Shown in pieces: positions 17,513 to 28,184 of a DNA stretch of 64,000 nucleotides. Numbering within the stretch: position 1 is the stretch's first letter; every line of letters begins with the position of its first letter. The stretch lies in assembly GCF_017357385.1 (NCBI RefSeq), contig NZ_CP071632.1, positions 2,423,501 through 2,487,500 on the forward strand, given 5' to 3'. This stretch comes from Rhizobium sp. NZLR1. Lineage in GTDB: Bacteria; Pseudomonadota; Alphaproteobacteria; Rhizobiales; Rhizobiaceae. Under the pieces are notes generated by a model that was not told where the DNA came from, searched no databases, and saw nothing but the letters and a program-made list of their open reading frames with translations. The position numbers were made by a program, and so were the translations under genes.

Positions 17513-17711
17513 GGCATCCTCCGACATTGCGCCGACCGTTTTGCGGGCCGGGATTCACATTACATCAGAGTTACCTAAAATAGGCAAAGCATCAATGTCG
17601 GACTTGTCAGTATAAGTCGGAATTAGCGAACAAGCCGCACGACAATCAGCGCTTTATCGGAACCTTTTCCGCCCGCCGGGATTTGCGACCAGATTGGATT
17701 GGAGCGCCGGC

Positions 17712-19373
17712 ATGATCAACGACCTCTGGTATAAAAACGCCGTCATCTACTGCCTGTCGGTCGAGACCTTCATGGATGCAAACGGTGACGGCGTCGGCGA
17801 TTTTCAGGGGCTGATGCGGCGCCTCGACTATCTCTCCGGCCTCGGCGTGACGGCAATCTGGCTGATGCCCTTCCAGGCTTCACCCGGTCGCGACGACGGT
17901 TACGACGTCTCGGATTATTACAATGTCGACCCACGCTACGGCACGCTCGGCGACTTCGTCGAATTCACCCACGGCGCCAAGCAGCGCGGTATCCGCGTGT
18001 TGATCGATCTGGTGATCAATCACACATCCAAGGATCATCCCTGGTTCCAGGAGGCCAGGAGCGATCCGCAGTCACGCTATCGCGATTGGTACGTCTGGTC
18101 TGAGAAAAAGCCGGCGAATGCCGATCAGGGCATGGTCTTCCCCGGCGTCCAGAAGACCACATGGACCCATGACGAGAAGGCCAAGGCCTATTATTTCCAC
18201 CGTTTCTACGATCATCAGCCCGATCTCAACACGTCCAATCCCGAGGTGCAGGCCGAAATCCTCAAGATCATGGGCTTCTGGATCCAGCTCGGCGTCTCCG
18301 GCTTTCGGATGGATGCCGCCCCCTTCATCATCGCTAGGAAAGGCGCCGATGTCAGCAAGCCGGTCGAGCAGTTCGACATGTTGAGAAAATTTCGCGAATT
18401 CCTGCAGTGGCGGCTCGGCGATTCCATCATCCTCGCCGAAGCCAACATCCTGCCGAAGGACAATTTCGAATATTTCGGCGACGATGGCGACCGCATGCAG
18501 ATGATGTTCAATTTCCAGGTCAATCAGGCGCTGTTTTATGCTCTTGCCAGCGCCGATACGCGACCGCTAAAGAAGGCGATGGAGACGACGAAACCGCGCC
18601 CGGCAACCGCGCAATGGGGCCTGTTTCTCCGCAACCACGACGAACTGGATCTCGGCCGGCTGTCGGAAAAGCAGCGCGACGCCGTCTTTGCCGCCTTCGG
18701 GCCTGAAAAGGACATGCAGCTCTATAACAGGGGCATTCGCCGTCGCCTGGCGCCGATGCTCGGCGGCGACCGCCACAGGATCGAGATGGCCTACAGCCTG
18801 CTGTTTTCGCTGCCCGGAACGCCGGTCATCCGTTACGGCGACGAGATCGGCATGGGCGACGATCTCGCTCTGCCAGAACGCAATTGCGCCCGCACGCCGA
18901 TGCAGTGGTCGACCGAACCGGAAGGCGGTTTCACCAAAAGTCGAAAGCCTGTCTCGCCTGTCATCAAGGACGGCCCCTACGGCTTCCAGCATGTCAACGT
19001 CGCCGAGCAGCGGCGCGATGCCAATTCATTGCTGAACTGGACCGAACGAATGATCCGGATGCGCAAGGAAGCTCCTGAGATCGGCTGGGGCGATTTCGCT
19101 GTGGTCGACACCGGAAACGACGGCGTGCTAGCGCTTCGTTACGACTGGCGCGGCAATTCCGTGTTGATCCTGCACAATCTGCATGCGCAGCCGGCAGAAG
19201 TCACCTTCGATCCGGACAGAGGCAAAGACGGGCGACAGTTGATCGATATCGCCGACGGCGCGAGCAGCGAAGCGGACGAGAAAGGCTGCCACACCGTCGT
19301 GCTCGACGCCTATGGCTATCGCTGGTACCGCGTCGGTGGCCTCGACTATCTCCTCAGGCGCAAGGAAATTTAA
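17712..19373 (+). CDS. GH13 alpha-amylase-family enzyme, trehalose synthase-like
   Basis: A 553-residue (beta/alpha)8 glucosidase-family enzyme. All GH13 catalytic residues are visible: the nucleophile in GFRMDAAPF, the acid/base Glu in ILAEANILP, and the third Asp in LRNHDELDLG. The opening WYKNAVIYCLSVETFMDANGDGVGDFQGL and the E-A-N and H-D-E-L contexts resemble trehalose synthase (maltose alpha-D-glucosyltransferase), which interconverts maltose and trehalose. The maltokinase domain of fused TreS proteins is absent. GGAG lies 7 bases before the ATG at 17712. No glgE, treZ or sugar transporter is nearby, so the substrate is inferred. An oligo-glucosidase is the alternative. The TAA stop is the first codon of repeat copy 2. 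Confidence 0.82.
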   Translation: MINDLWYKNAVIYCLSVETFMDANGDGVGDFQGLMRRLDYLSGLGVTAIWLMPFQASPGRDDGYDVSDYYNVDPRYGTLGDFVEFTHGAKQRGIRVLIDLVINHTSKDHPWFQEARSDPQSRYRDWYVWSEKKPANADQGMVFPGVQKTTWTHDEKAKAYYFHRFYDHQPDLNTSNPEVQAEILKIMGFWIQLGVSGFRMDAAPFIIARKGADVSKPVEQFDMLRKFREFLQWRLGDSIILAEANILPKDNFEYFGDDGDRMQMMFNFQVNQALFYALASADTRPLKKAMETTKPRPATAQWGLFLRNHDELDLGRLSEKQRDAVFAAFGPEKDMQLYNRGIRRRLAPMLGGDRHRIEMAYSLLFSLPGTPVIRYGDEIGMGDDLALPERNCARTPMQWSTEPEGGFTKSRKPVSPVIKDGPYGFQHVNVAEQRRDANSLLNWTERMIRMRKEAPEIGWGDFAVVDTGNDGVLALRYDWRGNSVLILHNLHAQPAEVTFDPDRGKDGRQLIDIADGASSEADEKGCHTVVLDAYGYRWYRVGGLDYLLRRKEI

Positions 19374-19477
19374 TGCATGTCGACCAGAAGTGTGCAGCGG
19401 TTCCCGGAAAACGACATGCATAAAAACAAAGAACTAAAGCGCGCCGCATGATTCAAATTTGATGCGACGCGCTTTAG
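19371..19477. repeat. RIME-like palindromic repeat, copy 2
   Basis: The same 107-nt two-hairpin element as at 1335 and 49012, with scattered substitutions and no indel. It starts at the TAA stop of the GH13 gene and ends 10 bases before the stop of the convergent AsmA-like gene, so it almost fills the intergenic space. Confidence 0.85.
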
Positions 19478-19487
19478 GTTCCGCGCC

Positions 19488-22400
19488 CTACTGGAATTCG
19501 AAGATCTGCCGGAAGACACCCGGTGCGATGATCGACAGCGGGTTGATCTGCAGGTTTGGCTGGTCGAACTTGCCGGTGAGCTTGAAGGTGATGCCGATCA
19601 GGCCGCGGTCGCTGCCGTTGCCGAGGATGACGCCGATCAGCGGCAGTTCGGCAAACAGCCGGTTTAGGCCGTAGGCCGGCATGAAGGTGCCGGTCATGTC
19701 CATATTGCCCTTGCGGTCGCGCACCACGCCCTGGAAGGTCGCGCCGATCTGGTCGCCGCGCAGCACGCCATTCTCGATGCCGACCATGCCATCGCGCGAG
19801 ACGACGCGGGCAAAGCCGCGCTGAAAGCGTTGCGACGAGGTATCGATCTCGCGCTTGACGGCTTCGTTGAGGCTGCGCTGCTCGTTGCCGACAGGCGTCG
19901 AGACGATCGAGCGCAGCCGTTGTTCGTTGACGATCGAGAACCGGCGCACGTCGAGCGAACCGTCCCAGCCGCCCTGTGCCGAAAGCCTGATTGCCAGATT
20001 GAGCAGGCCGCCCTGCATGTGCTTGTAGAGATCGGCAAAACGCGAGACCGCGCCGGCATCGCCGCTGGTGATGTTGATGACGCCACCGTCCTTCATCTGG
20101 CTGACCACGGCTTCACCGCTGTCGGTAACGGCGGAAAAGTTCAGCGCTTGCAGCTTGTCGCCGCGAAGTGACACCTGCGCCTGGAAATTGCCGATCTTCT
20201 CATCGTTGAAGCCGATGACGTTTTTCAGCCTGGCGCGCACCGATACGCCGGTGTCGCCGGCATCCCCGTCACCATCGCCATCGCCCGAGCCCGATTTCAG
20301 CCGCGCGATAACTGGCCGCGCATCGGCGCTGTCGCCGGAGACCGAGACGTCGAAATTGCCCTTGCTGCGCTTCACCGACAGGGCGAAATCGTCCAGCGAG
20401 GAGAGTTTGACGCTGTCGAAATCGGCTGAGATCAGCCCATTTTTGCCGACGTTCATCGATCCGTTGGCGCCGAAACCGTCGCCCTTCAGCCGGAAGTTCT
20501 TGATCTGGGTATTGTCGGCCGGGCCGGAGGTTTCGAATTCGGCCGAAGCTGCAATGCCGCTGCCCTTCGACCAGCCGATCCACGGCAGGTCGAGTTGCGA
20601 CCGGGTAAGCTCGAGCTGAACGTCCTGCCGGTCGTCGTCGATCCGCGTCAGCACCATCTTCACGCTGCCGCCGACGATTCCGGAAAGGCCGGGGATCAGC
20701 TTGTTGCGCTGCTCCTCGGAAAGCGTCGCGGTGATCACCCGCTGCCGCTTCGCACTGTCGGATGCCTCGACCGGTTCGGTAAGATCGATATCGGCGGGGA
20801 CGCCATCGATCTGGGCCTTGGCGTCGAGCGTGATCTGTTTCGGATTGCCGTTCAGCGTACCGTTGAGATTGCTGATCGTGCGGCCGGAAAACGGCTTGCC
20901 AAGATCGACATCGGTGAGCTTCATGGCCGCCGTCCATTCGGCCGGCGGCGGGTTCTGCGAGGCGAGCAGGCCGAAATGCGCCTTCACGTTCGCCTCGATC
21001 CGCCCCTTGAAATCGTCGGGCGTAAAGCCGGCGCGCTGCAGCACCCGGATCGGTCTGTAGGTCAGAAGCTCGCCGACGGCATCCGCTGCCCCGGAGACCG
21101 TAAGATCGATATCCGCCATCAGCGGCTTGTCGTAGGTGGCGGGCATGATGAAGGTTCCCTGCCCGAGACCGACGGATCGGCCGGAGGGGAAAAACGACGT
21201 GCCGCTTTTGATCGCGATCGTCGCAACCGGGCCGGCCAGGTCGAAATGGGCCGAGGTGTCACGGATCGGCGGAATGTCGCCGGCAACGTTCATCCGCGCT
21301 CCCGTGATGTCGAAGCCGATGCGGATCTGGTTGGCGTCGAGCTTCAACCCCTTGCCGCCGGCTGCCTCGTCCAGCCTGCCGAAGGGAATGAAAACGGAGA
21401 TGGCAGCGTTGGTGACGGTGCCGCCGAAGAGGTTGCCCTGTACCCAGGTGCGCACCTTGGGCGCCATCCAGAATGGCCACATTTGCTTGATCGCCGTCGT
21501 CTGCAGTTGTGCCGACTGGCCGGCAAAGCTGATCTCCGGCGATTTGCCCCCGAGCTTGACGTGCAGTGCCCCGTAAAGCGCGCCGAGCGAGCTGGAGACG
21601 GCCATATTGGGAAACTGGAATTCCCGCCCGGCGACAAGGTAGCGCCCGGTCGCCTGGATATCGAAAGAGAGCGGCTGCTCGCCGGAGCCGCTGGGGGCTG
21701 CCATGCCGCCGCTGACCAGCAGATCGATGCCGAAGCCCTTGCCGGCCTGCGGGTCGAGCTTGTCGAGATCGATCAGCGCGCCGTTGATCGGAAGCGTGGT
21801 CGCGCCGAACCGGGCATTCGACCGGGCGATCTCGAGCGTCTGCTTGGCGAAATCATAGACGAGGTTGATCTGCCCGCCCGATAGCTCCTGCGGATCGCCA
21901 TCCGCATAGATCAGGCCGGGATCGATGTCGATCGTCGCCGCAAGCGCCGGCTCCACGCCATCGCGCCCCCTGGTGGCCGACACCGTCAGGTCGGCAAACG
22001 CGCTGAGCCCCTGCCGGATCACGCCTTGATCGTTGCGTTTGAGCGAAAAGGGCGTGAGGTCGGCATGCCTGAGCGTCGCCACCACCTTCGATACGTGGCC
22101 GTCTTCCTTCTCGGCCAGTACATCGAGCTTCGCCACCTCGCCGTTCAGCGCCACCTCGCCGCTCAATTGCAGCGAGGATGGGCCGGCATGGGCAAAGACG
22201 AGGTTGTCGACGACCAGCGACAGTGGGCCGTTGGCGGTATCGGCAAGCTTGATAGTTATGCCGGAGATCCGTACCGAATTGGTTGAGCCCCGGGTCACGA
22301 CGCTGTCGAACATGTCGAATTGCGAGAAGATCTTCTCCGTCGCCGCCGGCATGGCGTCGATGCGCAGATCGTCGAGCGTCAGAGGATTGCCGGAGGGCAA

Positions 22401-22889
22401 AAGCGCGGTATCGAGCGCGATATCCTCCGCTTCGATGTCGGTGACGGCGATGCGGCCGCGGAAAAGCTGCAGCGGATCGAGCCCCAGGCGCACCGAACCC
22501 GTCGTCGACAGGTGCTGGCCGCTCTGCTCGTCGATCATGTTGACGTTGCGCGCTTCCAGCGCCAGCCGGAAATCCGAGGTGAAACGGATGACGGTGGAGC
22601 CGACCTCGGCGTGGTAACGCGGTCCGGCCACGCCGTTCAACGCCGCCTGCGCCTGCTGCGACAGCGGCTTGTCGAACATGCCGCTCTCGACGGTAAAGAC
22701 GATCGCCGCGAGAACAAGGAGGATCAGGCCCAGAAATCCCGCGGTCAGCTTCGCTGTCCGGCGCATCGGCGAACGCGGCGGCGGGCAATGGACGATGATC
22801 GGATCCTCGGCCTGAGCGGACGGCAAGCGGTCCAGCGCAACGATATCCTTCTTGCGAAACGTGACCTTTTCGCCGCGGATGGCTGACAT
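19488..22889 (-). CDS. Large AsmA/YhdP-like (DUF3971) inner-membrane-anchored protein
   Basis: About 1,133 residues. One N-terminal transmembrane helix (LTAGFLGLILLVLAAIVFTV, about residues 45-65) is followed by a very long beta-rich periplasmic region. It has the DUF3971 segment in the middle and an AsmA-like C-terminal domain (GTFMPAYGLNRLFAELPLIG...GLIGITFKLTGKFDQPNLQINP). Proteins of this group (YhdP, TamB, AsmA) form bridges thought to move phospholipid to the outer membrane. A short Gly-Asp repeat (GDGDGDGDAGD) interrupts the region near 20265-20295. The start is uncertain: I favour the ATG at 22889, and ATGs at 22934 and 22955 are in frame. No partner genes flank it. Confidence 0.82.
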   Translation of the reverse strand: MSAIRGEKVTFRKKDIVALDRLPSAQAEDPIIVHCPPPRSPMRRTAKLTAGFLGLILLVLAAIVFTVESGMFDKPLSQQAQAALNGVAGPRYHAEVGSTVIRFTSDFRLALEARNVNMIDEQSGQHLSTTGSVRLGLDPLQLFRGRIAVTDIEAEDIALDTALLPSGNPLTLDDLRIDAMPAATEKIFSQFDMFDSVVTRGSTNSVRISGITIKLADTANGPLSLVVDNLVFAHAGPSSLQLSGEVALNGEVAKLDVLAEKEDGHVSKVVATLRHADLTPFSLKRNDQGVIRQGLSAFADLTVSATRGRDGVEPALAATIDIDPGLIYADGDPQELSGGQINLVYDFAKQTLEIARSNARFGATTLPINGALIDLDKLDPQAGKGFGIDLLVSGGMAAPSGSGEQPLSFDIQATGRYLVAGREFQFPNMAVSSSLGALYGALHVKLGGKSPEISFAGQSAQLQTTAIKQMWPFWMAPKVRTWVQGNLFGGTVTNAAISVFIPFGRLDEAAGGKGLKLDANQIRIGFDITGARMNVAGDIPPIRDTSAHFDLAGPVATIAIKSGTSFFPSGRSVGLGQGTFIMPATYDKPLMADIDLTVSGAADAVGELLTYRPIRVLQRAGFTPDDFKGRIEANVKAHFGLLASQNPPPAEWTAAMKLTDVDLGKPFSGRTISNLNGTLNGNPKQITLDAKAQIDGVPADIDLTEPVEASDSAKRQRVITATLSEEQRNKLIPGLSGIVGGSVKMVLTRIDDDRQDVQLELTRSQLDLPWIGWSKGSGIAASAEFETSGPADNTQIKNFRLKGDGFGANGSMNVGKNGLISADFDSVKLSSLDDFALSVKRSKGNFDVSVSGDSADARPVIARLKSGSGDGDGDGDAGDTGVSVRARLKNVIGFNDEKIGNFQAQVSLRGDKLQALNFSAVTDSGEAVVSQMKDGGVINITSGDAGAVSRFADLYKHMQGGLLNLAIRLSAQGGWDGSLDVRRFSIVNEQRLRSIVSTPVGNEQRSLNEAVKREIDTSSQRFQRGFARVVSRDGMVGIENGVLRGDQIGATFQGVVRDRKGNMDMTGTFMPAYGLNRLFAELPLIGVILGNGSDRGLIGITFKLTGKFDQPNLQINPLSIIAPGVFRQIFEFQ

Positions 22890-23014
22890 GCGCCTTCGGG
22901 CTCTCCCTTTAAATGAAGAATTGAACCCGGCCATGCTGGACGGGTTTCCGTCCACTATATAATTCGGGGAGAGAAAGTGTCATCCACAAACCCGGCAAAA
23001 GAAAGGTTTTCCCA

Positions 23015-23488
23015 ATGGCGGTTCCAGGCATCGGCGCCACGGCTCCTGATTTCAACCTTCCCCGCGACGGCGGCGGCCGCGTCTCGCTGGCCGAATTCCA
23101 GGGCAGGCCACTCGTCCTGTTCTTCTATCCCAAGGACGATACGACAGGCTGCACCGCCGAATCACTGGCCTTCACCGCGCTGGCAGGCGAGTTCGAGGCA
23201 GCGGGTGTGGCCGTCATCGGCATGTCGCCCGATTCGGCCGCCTGCCATGACAAATTCGTCAGGAAACACCGTCTTTCGGTGGCGCTTGCCTCGGACGAGG
23301 AAAAGACCACGTTGCAGGCCTATGGCGTCTGGAAGGAAAAGAGCATGTACGGCCGCAATTTCATGGGCGTCGAGCGCACCACTTTCCTCATCCGCCAGGA
23401 CGGCACGATCGCCACCATCTGGCAGAAGGTGAAGGTGCAGGGCCATGCCGAAACCGTGCTCGAGGCGGTGCGGAATCTGGCCGCGTGA
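23015..23488 (+). CDS. bcp: Thiol peroxidase of the Bcp/PrxQ family
   Basis: A 157-residue peroxiredoxin that reduces hydrogen peroxide and organic hydroperoxides in the cytoplasm. It has the N-terminal GATAPDFNLP, the active-site segment FFYPKDDTTGCTAES with the peroxidatic Cys46, and FRKH-like and GVERTTFLI stretches typical of Bcp. The second cysteine five residues on, used as resolving cysteine in E. coli Bcp, is absent (serine or glutamate there). Cys77 in SPDSAACHDKF is a candidate replacement. Its TGA overlaps the GTG start of the following DUF455 gene (GTGA), so the two are co-translated. Confidence 0.93.
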   Translation: MAVPGIGATAPDFNLPRDGGGRVSLAEFQGRPLVLFFYPKDDTTGCTAESLAFTALAGEFEAAGVAVIGMSPDSAACHDKFVRKHRLSVALASDEEKTTLQAYGVWKEKSMYGRNFMGVERTTFLIRQDGTIATIWQKVKVQGHAETVLEAVRNLAA

Positions 23489-24312
23489 CCGGAGATCTTG
23501 CGATAACGTCGCTGCGCGGCGGCGCAATCGATGCCATCTGCTCCGCCGATCTCGACCGCAAGACGGCGCTGGCGCAGGAAAGCGCCACCCGCTGGTTTGC
23601 CCGCCGGGTGTCGTTGCGCTCGCCGCTCGATGCCGCTTTGCCGGACAGGCCCGGCCGTCCTGACAGACCGCTGCTGACGCCGCCGACCCAGGTGGAAAAG
23701 CGCTCGCTGCATACGTTGAAAGGCCGGATCGCCCTGCTGCATGCCATCGCCCACATCGAGCTCAATGCCGTCGATCTGGCGCTCGATATCGTCGCGCGAT
23801 TCGCAACCGAGCAGGTGCCGAACTCCTTTTTCGACGGCTGGATGCAGGTTGCCTTCGAGGAGGCGAAGCATTTCCGCATGGTGCGCGCCCGCCTCAACGA
23901 TCTCGGCGCCGATTATGGCGATCTGCCCGCCCATGACGGGCTCTGGCAGGCCGCCCATTCGACGCGCAACGATCTGACGGCAAGGCTCGCCGTCGTGCCG
24001 CTGATTCTCGAAGCCCGCGGCCTCGACGTCACGCCGTCGCTGCAGGCAAAGATGCGCCAGACCGGCGATCTCGAAAGTGCCGCGGTCCTCGACGTCATCT
24101 ACAACGACGAGAAAGGCCACGTCGCCGTCGGCGCCAAATGGTTCCGCTTCCTATGCGCCCGGGAGAAGCGCGACCCGGCAAAAGCCTTCCAGGAGCTGGT
24201 GCGCGCCAATTTCCGCGGACCGTTGAAGCCGCCCTTCAACGATCTTGCCCGCGCCGAGGCCGGCCTGACGCCATCCTTCTACCGCGCGCTCGCATCGATC
24301 AGCCACGCCTGA
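23485..24312 (+). CDS. DUF455 ferritin-like protein
   Basis: A 275-residue protein of the COG2833/DUF455 family, a ferritin-like four-helix fold with possible di-iron ligands. These include His/Glu in LLHAIAHIELNAVDLAL, EEAKHFRMV, and a C-terminal YNDEKGHVAVG. Such E-x-x-H pairs suggest a diiron centre of the kind found in tRNA hydroxylase MiaE, but the reaction of DUF455 proteins is not established. It starts with GTG at 23485, overlapping the bcp stop, so expression is linked to the peroxidase. This supports a redox or oxygen-related role by association only. Confidence 0.85.
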   Translation: MTGDLAITSLRGGAIDAICSADLDRKTALAQESATRWFARRVSLRSPLDAALPDRPGRPDRPLLTPPTQVEKRSLHTLKGRIALLHAIAHIELNAVDLALDIVARFATEQVPNSFFDGWMQVAFEEAKHFRMVRARLNDLGADYGDLPAHDGLWQAAHSTRNDLTARLAVVPLILEARGLDVTPSLQAKMRQTGDLESAAVLDVIYNDEKGHVAVGAKWFRFLCAREKRDPAKAFQELVRANFRGPLKPPFNDLARAEAGLTPSFYRALASISHA

Positions 24313-24418
24313 AATAGCTGGTATTTCTGGCGCGGGCGGCGACAAAGAAAGCATTCGTTAACCATAAGAGTGTCTAATTTTCCGAAAGAGGCGTAGCGCA
24401 TCAATCGGGAGAGCCTGC

Positions 24419-25738
24419 GTGGACAGCGGACATCAGCACCGGGTATTCGGCAGGCGGGCGCAGGAGCATATCCTGATCCTCGCAAGCGGCGATAAGGTCC
24501 GCCACATGACGGTCCGGCCGTGGATGGCAGCCCTTGCTGTCTGCCTCGTCGGCGCCTTTTCGATCGGCTATCTCCTCGCCACCTCCTATCTCGTGCTGCG
24601 CGACGATCTGATCGGCGCCACCATGGCGCGGCAAGCCCGCATGCAGCACGATTATGAAGACCGCATCGCCGCCCTTCGCGCGCAAGTCGACCGCATCACC
24701 TCCCGGCAGCTCCTCGACCAGCAGGTGGTCGAGGACAAGGTCGACAAGCTGATGGAGCAGCAGATGGCGCTGACCTCGCGCCATGGCAAGCTCGACAATC
24801 TGCTCGACCGGGCGGAAAGCTCCGGCCTGACGGAAAAGGACGGCGCTCTCGCTGCCCCCTCTTCGCCCGTTCAGTCCTATGCCCCTGATATCAAGGACAA
24901 GCGCGCTTCGCTGACCGGTGGCGGCATCCAGGCGATCGAGAAACAGCTGGCGAGCGGCGCCCCCGCCGATGCGACACCCGACAATTCCACGCTTGCCTAT
25001 GTGCCGGCCGCCGAGACGGTCGGCGACCGTGCCGACCGCATCTTCTCCAACGTGACGCTGTCGCTGAAGGGTGTCGAACAGGACCAGCGCAACCGCGTCG
25101 AGCAGCTGACGAGCGACGCCGGCAATGCCGCCAATGTCATCGGCACCGTGCTGACCCGCTTCAAGATTCCGGTGCCGGAGGAGACTGCGGCGAGGCAAGA
25201 CGACGATGCCGTCGGCGGCCCCTATGTCGAGCCTGAAAGCAACGACGACTTCAACAATTCGCTGGCAGCGCTCGACGGCGCGCTGACCCGGCTGGAGTCC
25301 GTGCGCAGCACCGCCGAATCCCTGCCCTTCCGCAATCCCGCGCTCGGCAAGGACGTGACCAGCCCGTTCGGCAATCGCCGCGACCCTTTCCTCGGCCGGC
25401 TCGCGCTGCATTCCGGCATCGATTTCCGCTTCACGCCGGGCGAGAAGATCCGCCCGTCGGCGCCTGGCAAGGTCATCGCCGCCGGCTGGACCGGCGGTTA
25501 CGGCAACATGGTCGAAGTCGATCACGGCAACGGCATATCGACGCGATACGGCCATATGTCGCAAGTGCTGGTCAAGGTCGGCGACACGGTCGACCGCAAT
25601 GACGTCATCGGCCTTGCCGGCAGCACCGGCCGCTCGACGGGAACGCATCTGCACTATGAGGTGCGCCAGGACGGCCACGCGGTCGATCCAGTATATTTCA
25701 TGAATGCCGGCCTTAAACTCGCCACCTATATCAAGTAA
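24419..25738 (+). CDS. M23-family (LytM) peptidoglycan endopeptidase or activator
   Basis: A 439-residue envelope protein. It has one N-terminal transmembrane segment (MAALAVCLVGAFSIGYLLA), a coiled-coil region rich in Gln/Arg (about 70-140), a linker, and a C-terminal M23 domain. The domain keeps the zinc ligands: HSGIDFRF (H-x-x-x-D) and THLHYEV (H-x-H), so it could be catalytically active. This coiled-coil plus LytM layout is like EnvC/NlpD/ShyC proteins that act in septal or sidewall peptidoglycan. The start is a GTG at 24419 with GGGAG 8 bases upstream. The gene appears monocistronic. Confidence 0.9.
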   Translation: MDSGHQHRVFGRRAQEHILILASGDKVRHMTVRPWMAALAVCLVGAFSIGYLLATSYLVLRDDLIGATMARQARMQHDYEDRIAALRAQVDRITSRQLLDQQVVEDKVDKLMEQQMALTSRHGKLDNLLDRAESSGLTEKDGALAAPSSPVQSYAPDIKDKRASLTGGGIQAIEKQLASGAPADATPDNSTLAYVPAAETVGDRADRIFSNVTLSLKGVEQDQRNRVEQLTSDAGNAANVIGTVLTRFKIPVPEETAARQDDDAVGGPYVEPESNDDFNNSLAALDGALTRLESVRSTAESLPFRNPALGKDVTSPFGNRRDPFLGRLALHSGIDFRFTPGEKIRPSAPGKVIAAGWTGGYGNMVEVDHGNGISTRYGHMSQVLVKVGDTVDRNDVIGLAGSTGRSTGTHLHYEVRQDGHAVDPVYFMNAGLKLATYIK

Positions 25739-25895
25739 CAGCCGTGAGGTAACCATCGCTTCACTCTGTACCGGGTGCGGCCTCTCTAATTCTTGACTTG
25801 CCGGCCATTCGGGGCTATGTCGCGCTGCATTGCGGCACGCAATCCCGCCGACTCGTTCAGAGCTCGGCCGAACCGAAACGGAAACAGTTTTCCCT

Positions 25896-27413
<1,518 letters not shown>

Positions 27414-27420
27414 ACGTCCA

Positions 27421-27870
27421 ATGGGTAAGCCCGGTCTCGATTTTCCGGGCTTCGGCGTCGGCCTGGTGATTCTGCGCGACGCCAAGGTACTCCTGTATAA
27501 ACGCCTGCGTCCACCGGAAGCCGGCTATTGGAATATCGTCGGCGGCAAGGTCGACCACATGGAGCCGGCCGAGCAGGCTGCGCGCCGCGAGGCCGAGGAA
27601 GAAACCGGCCTCAAGATCGGTCGGATCGAGAAAATCGGCATGACCGAACAGATCATCGATACCGACCGCCAGCACTGGATTTCGCTTCTCTATCTCGCCT
27701 GCGACGTCGAAGGCGAGCCGCAACTGACGGAACCGGACAAGCTTTCGGATTTCGGCTGGTTTCCCCTGACTGATTTACCCTCGCCGTTGTCGGCCTTCAC
27801 CAAGGCTGCGATCGCAGCGCTGCCCTCAGCCGAACGCGGTCAGCTATCGGCGCGCAGCGACGCCTCATAG
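27421..27870 (+). CDS. Nudix hydrolase
   Basis: A 149-residue pyrophosphohydrolase with an intact Nudix box. It runs from GGKVDHME to REAEEETGL near residues 40-63, keeping every consensus Gly, Glu and Arg of G-x5-E-x7-R-E-U-x-E-E-x-G-U. The N-terminus FGVGLVILRDAKVLLYKR is the usual first strand. The substrate cannot be predicted, and a nucleoside di- or triphosphate sanitising role is common. It begins 7 bases after the helicase stop and may be co-transcribed. Its last 31 bases overlap the end of the convergent TfoX-N gene. Confidence 0.9.
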   Translation: MGKPGLDFPGFGVGLVILRDAKVLLYKRLRPPEAGYWNIVGGKVDHMEPAEQAARREAEEETGLKIGRIEKIGMTEQIIDTDRQHWISLLYLACDVEGEPQLTEPDKLSDFGWFPLTDLPSPLSAFTKAAIAALPSAERGQLSARSDAS

Positions 27871-28160
27871 GCAAGCCGCACCCATTTCGCCATCAGATCG
27901 GGATCGTCGTAAGCCTCGTCGGGGATCGACCAGTAGGGCATCTTCACCGGCTTGCCCTTCTTGCCCTCGTAGCTCCACTGCGTGGCGCCGGCGGCGGCAA
28001 ATTCAGGGGCGCTCGTCTCGTCGGCCTTCAGCAACATCTCGTCCCGCACTTCGAGCGCGATGATGCGCCCGAGATGATAGATGCCCTTGCCGCCGAACAT
28101 GCGCTTGACCGTGACGGGACCGAGCCCCTGAAACATTTCCTCGATGCCGGCAGTGTCCAT
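27840..28160 (-). CDS. TfoX/Sxy N-terminal domain protein
   Basis: A 106-residue protein matching the TfoX N-terminal domain: GLGPVTVKRMFGGKGIYHLGRIIALEVRDEMLLKAD is its typical start. It consists of this domain alone and lacks the C-terminal domain of the competence regulator Sxy/TfoX. Single-domain versions are common in alphaproteobacteria and have no known role. It is convergent with the Nudix gene with a 31-bp overlap, and lies 24 bases after the flavin reductase gene on the same strand. Confidence 0.85.
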   Translation of the reverse strand: MDTAGIEEMFQGLGPVTVKRMFGGKGIYHLGRIIALEVRDEMLLKADETSAPEFAAAGATQWSYEGKKGKPVKMPYWSIPDEAYDDPDLMAKWVRLAYEASLRADS

Positions 28161-28184
28161 TCTAATCCCTCGAGATCCTGAAAA

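Noticed and set aside
20595..21884. 429-codon open frame inside the AsmA-like gene
   Set aside because: Antisense shadow. The minus-strand frame has clear membrane anchor and AsmA domains.
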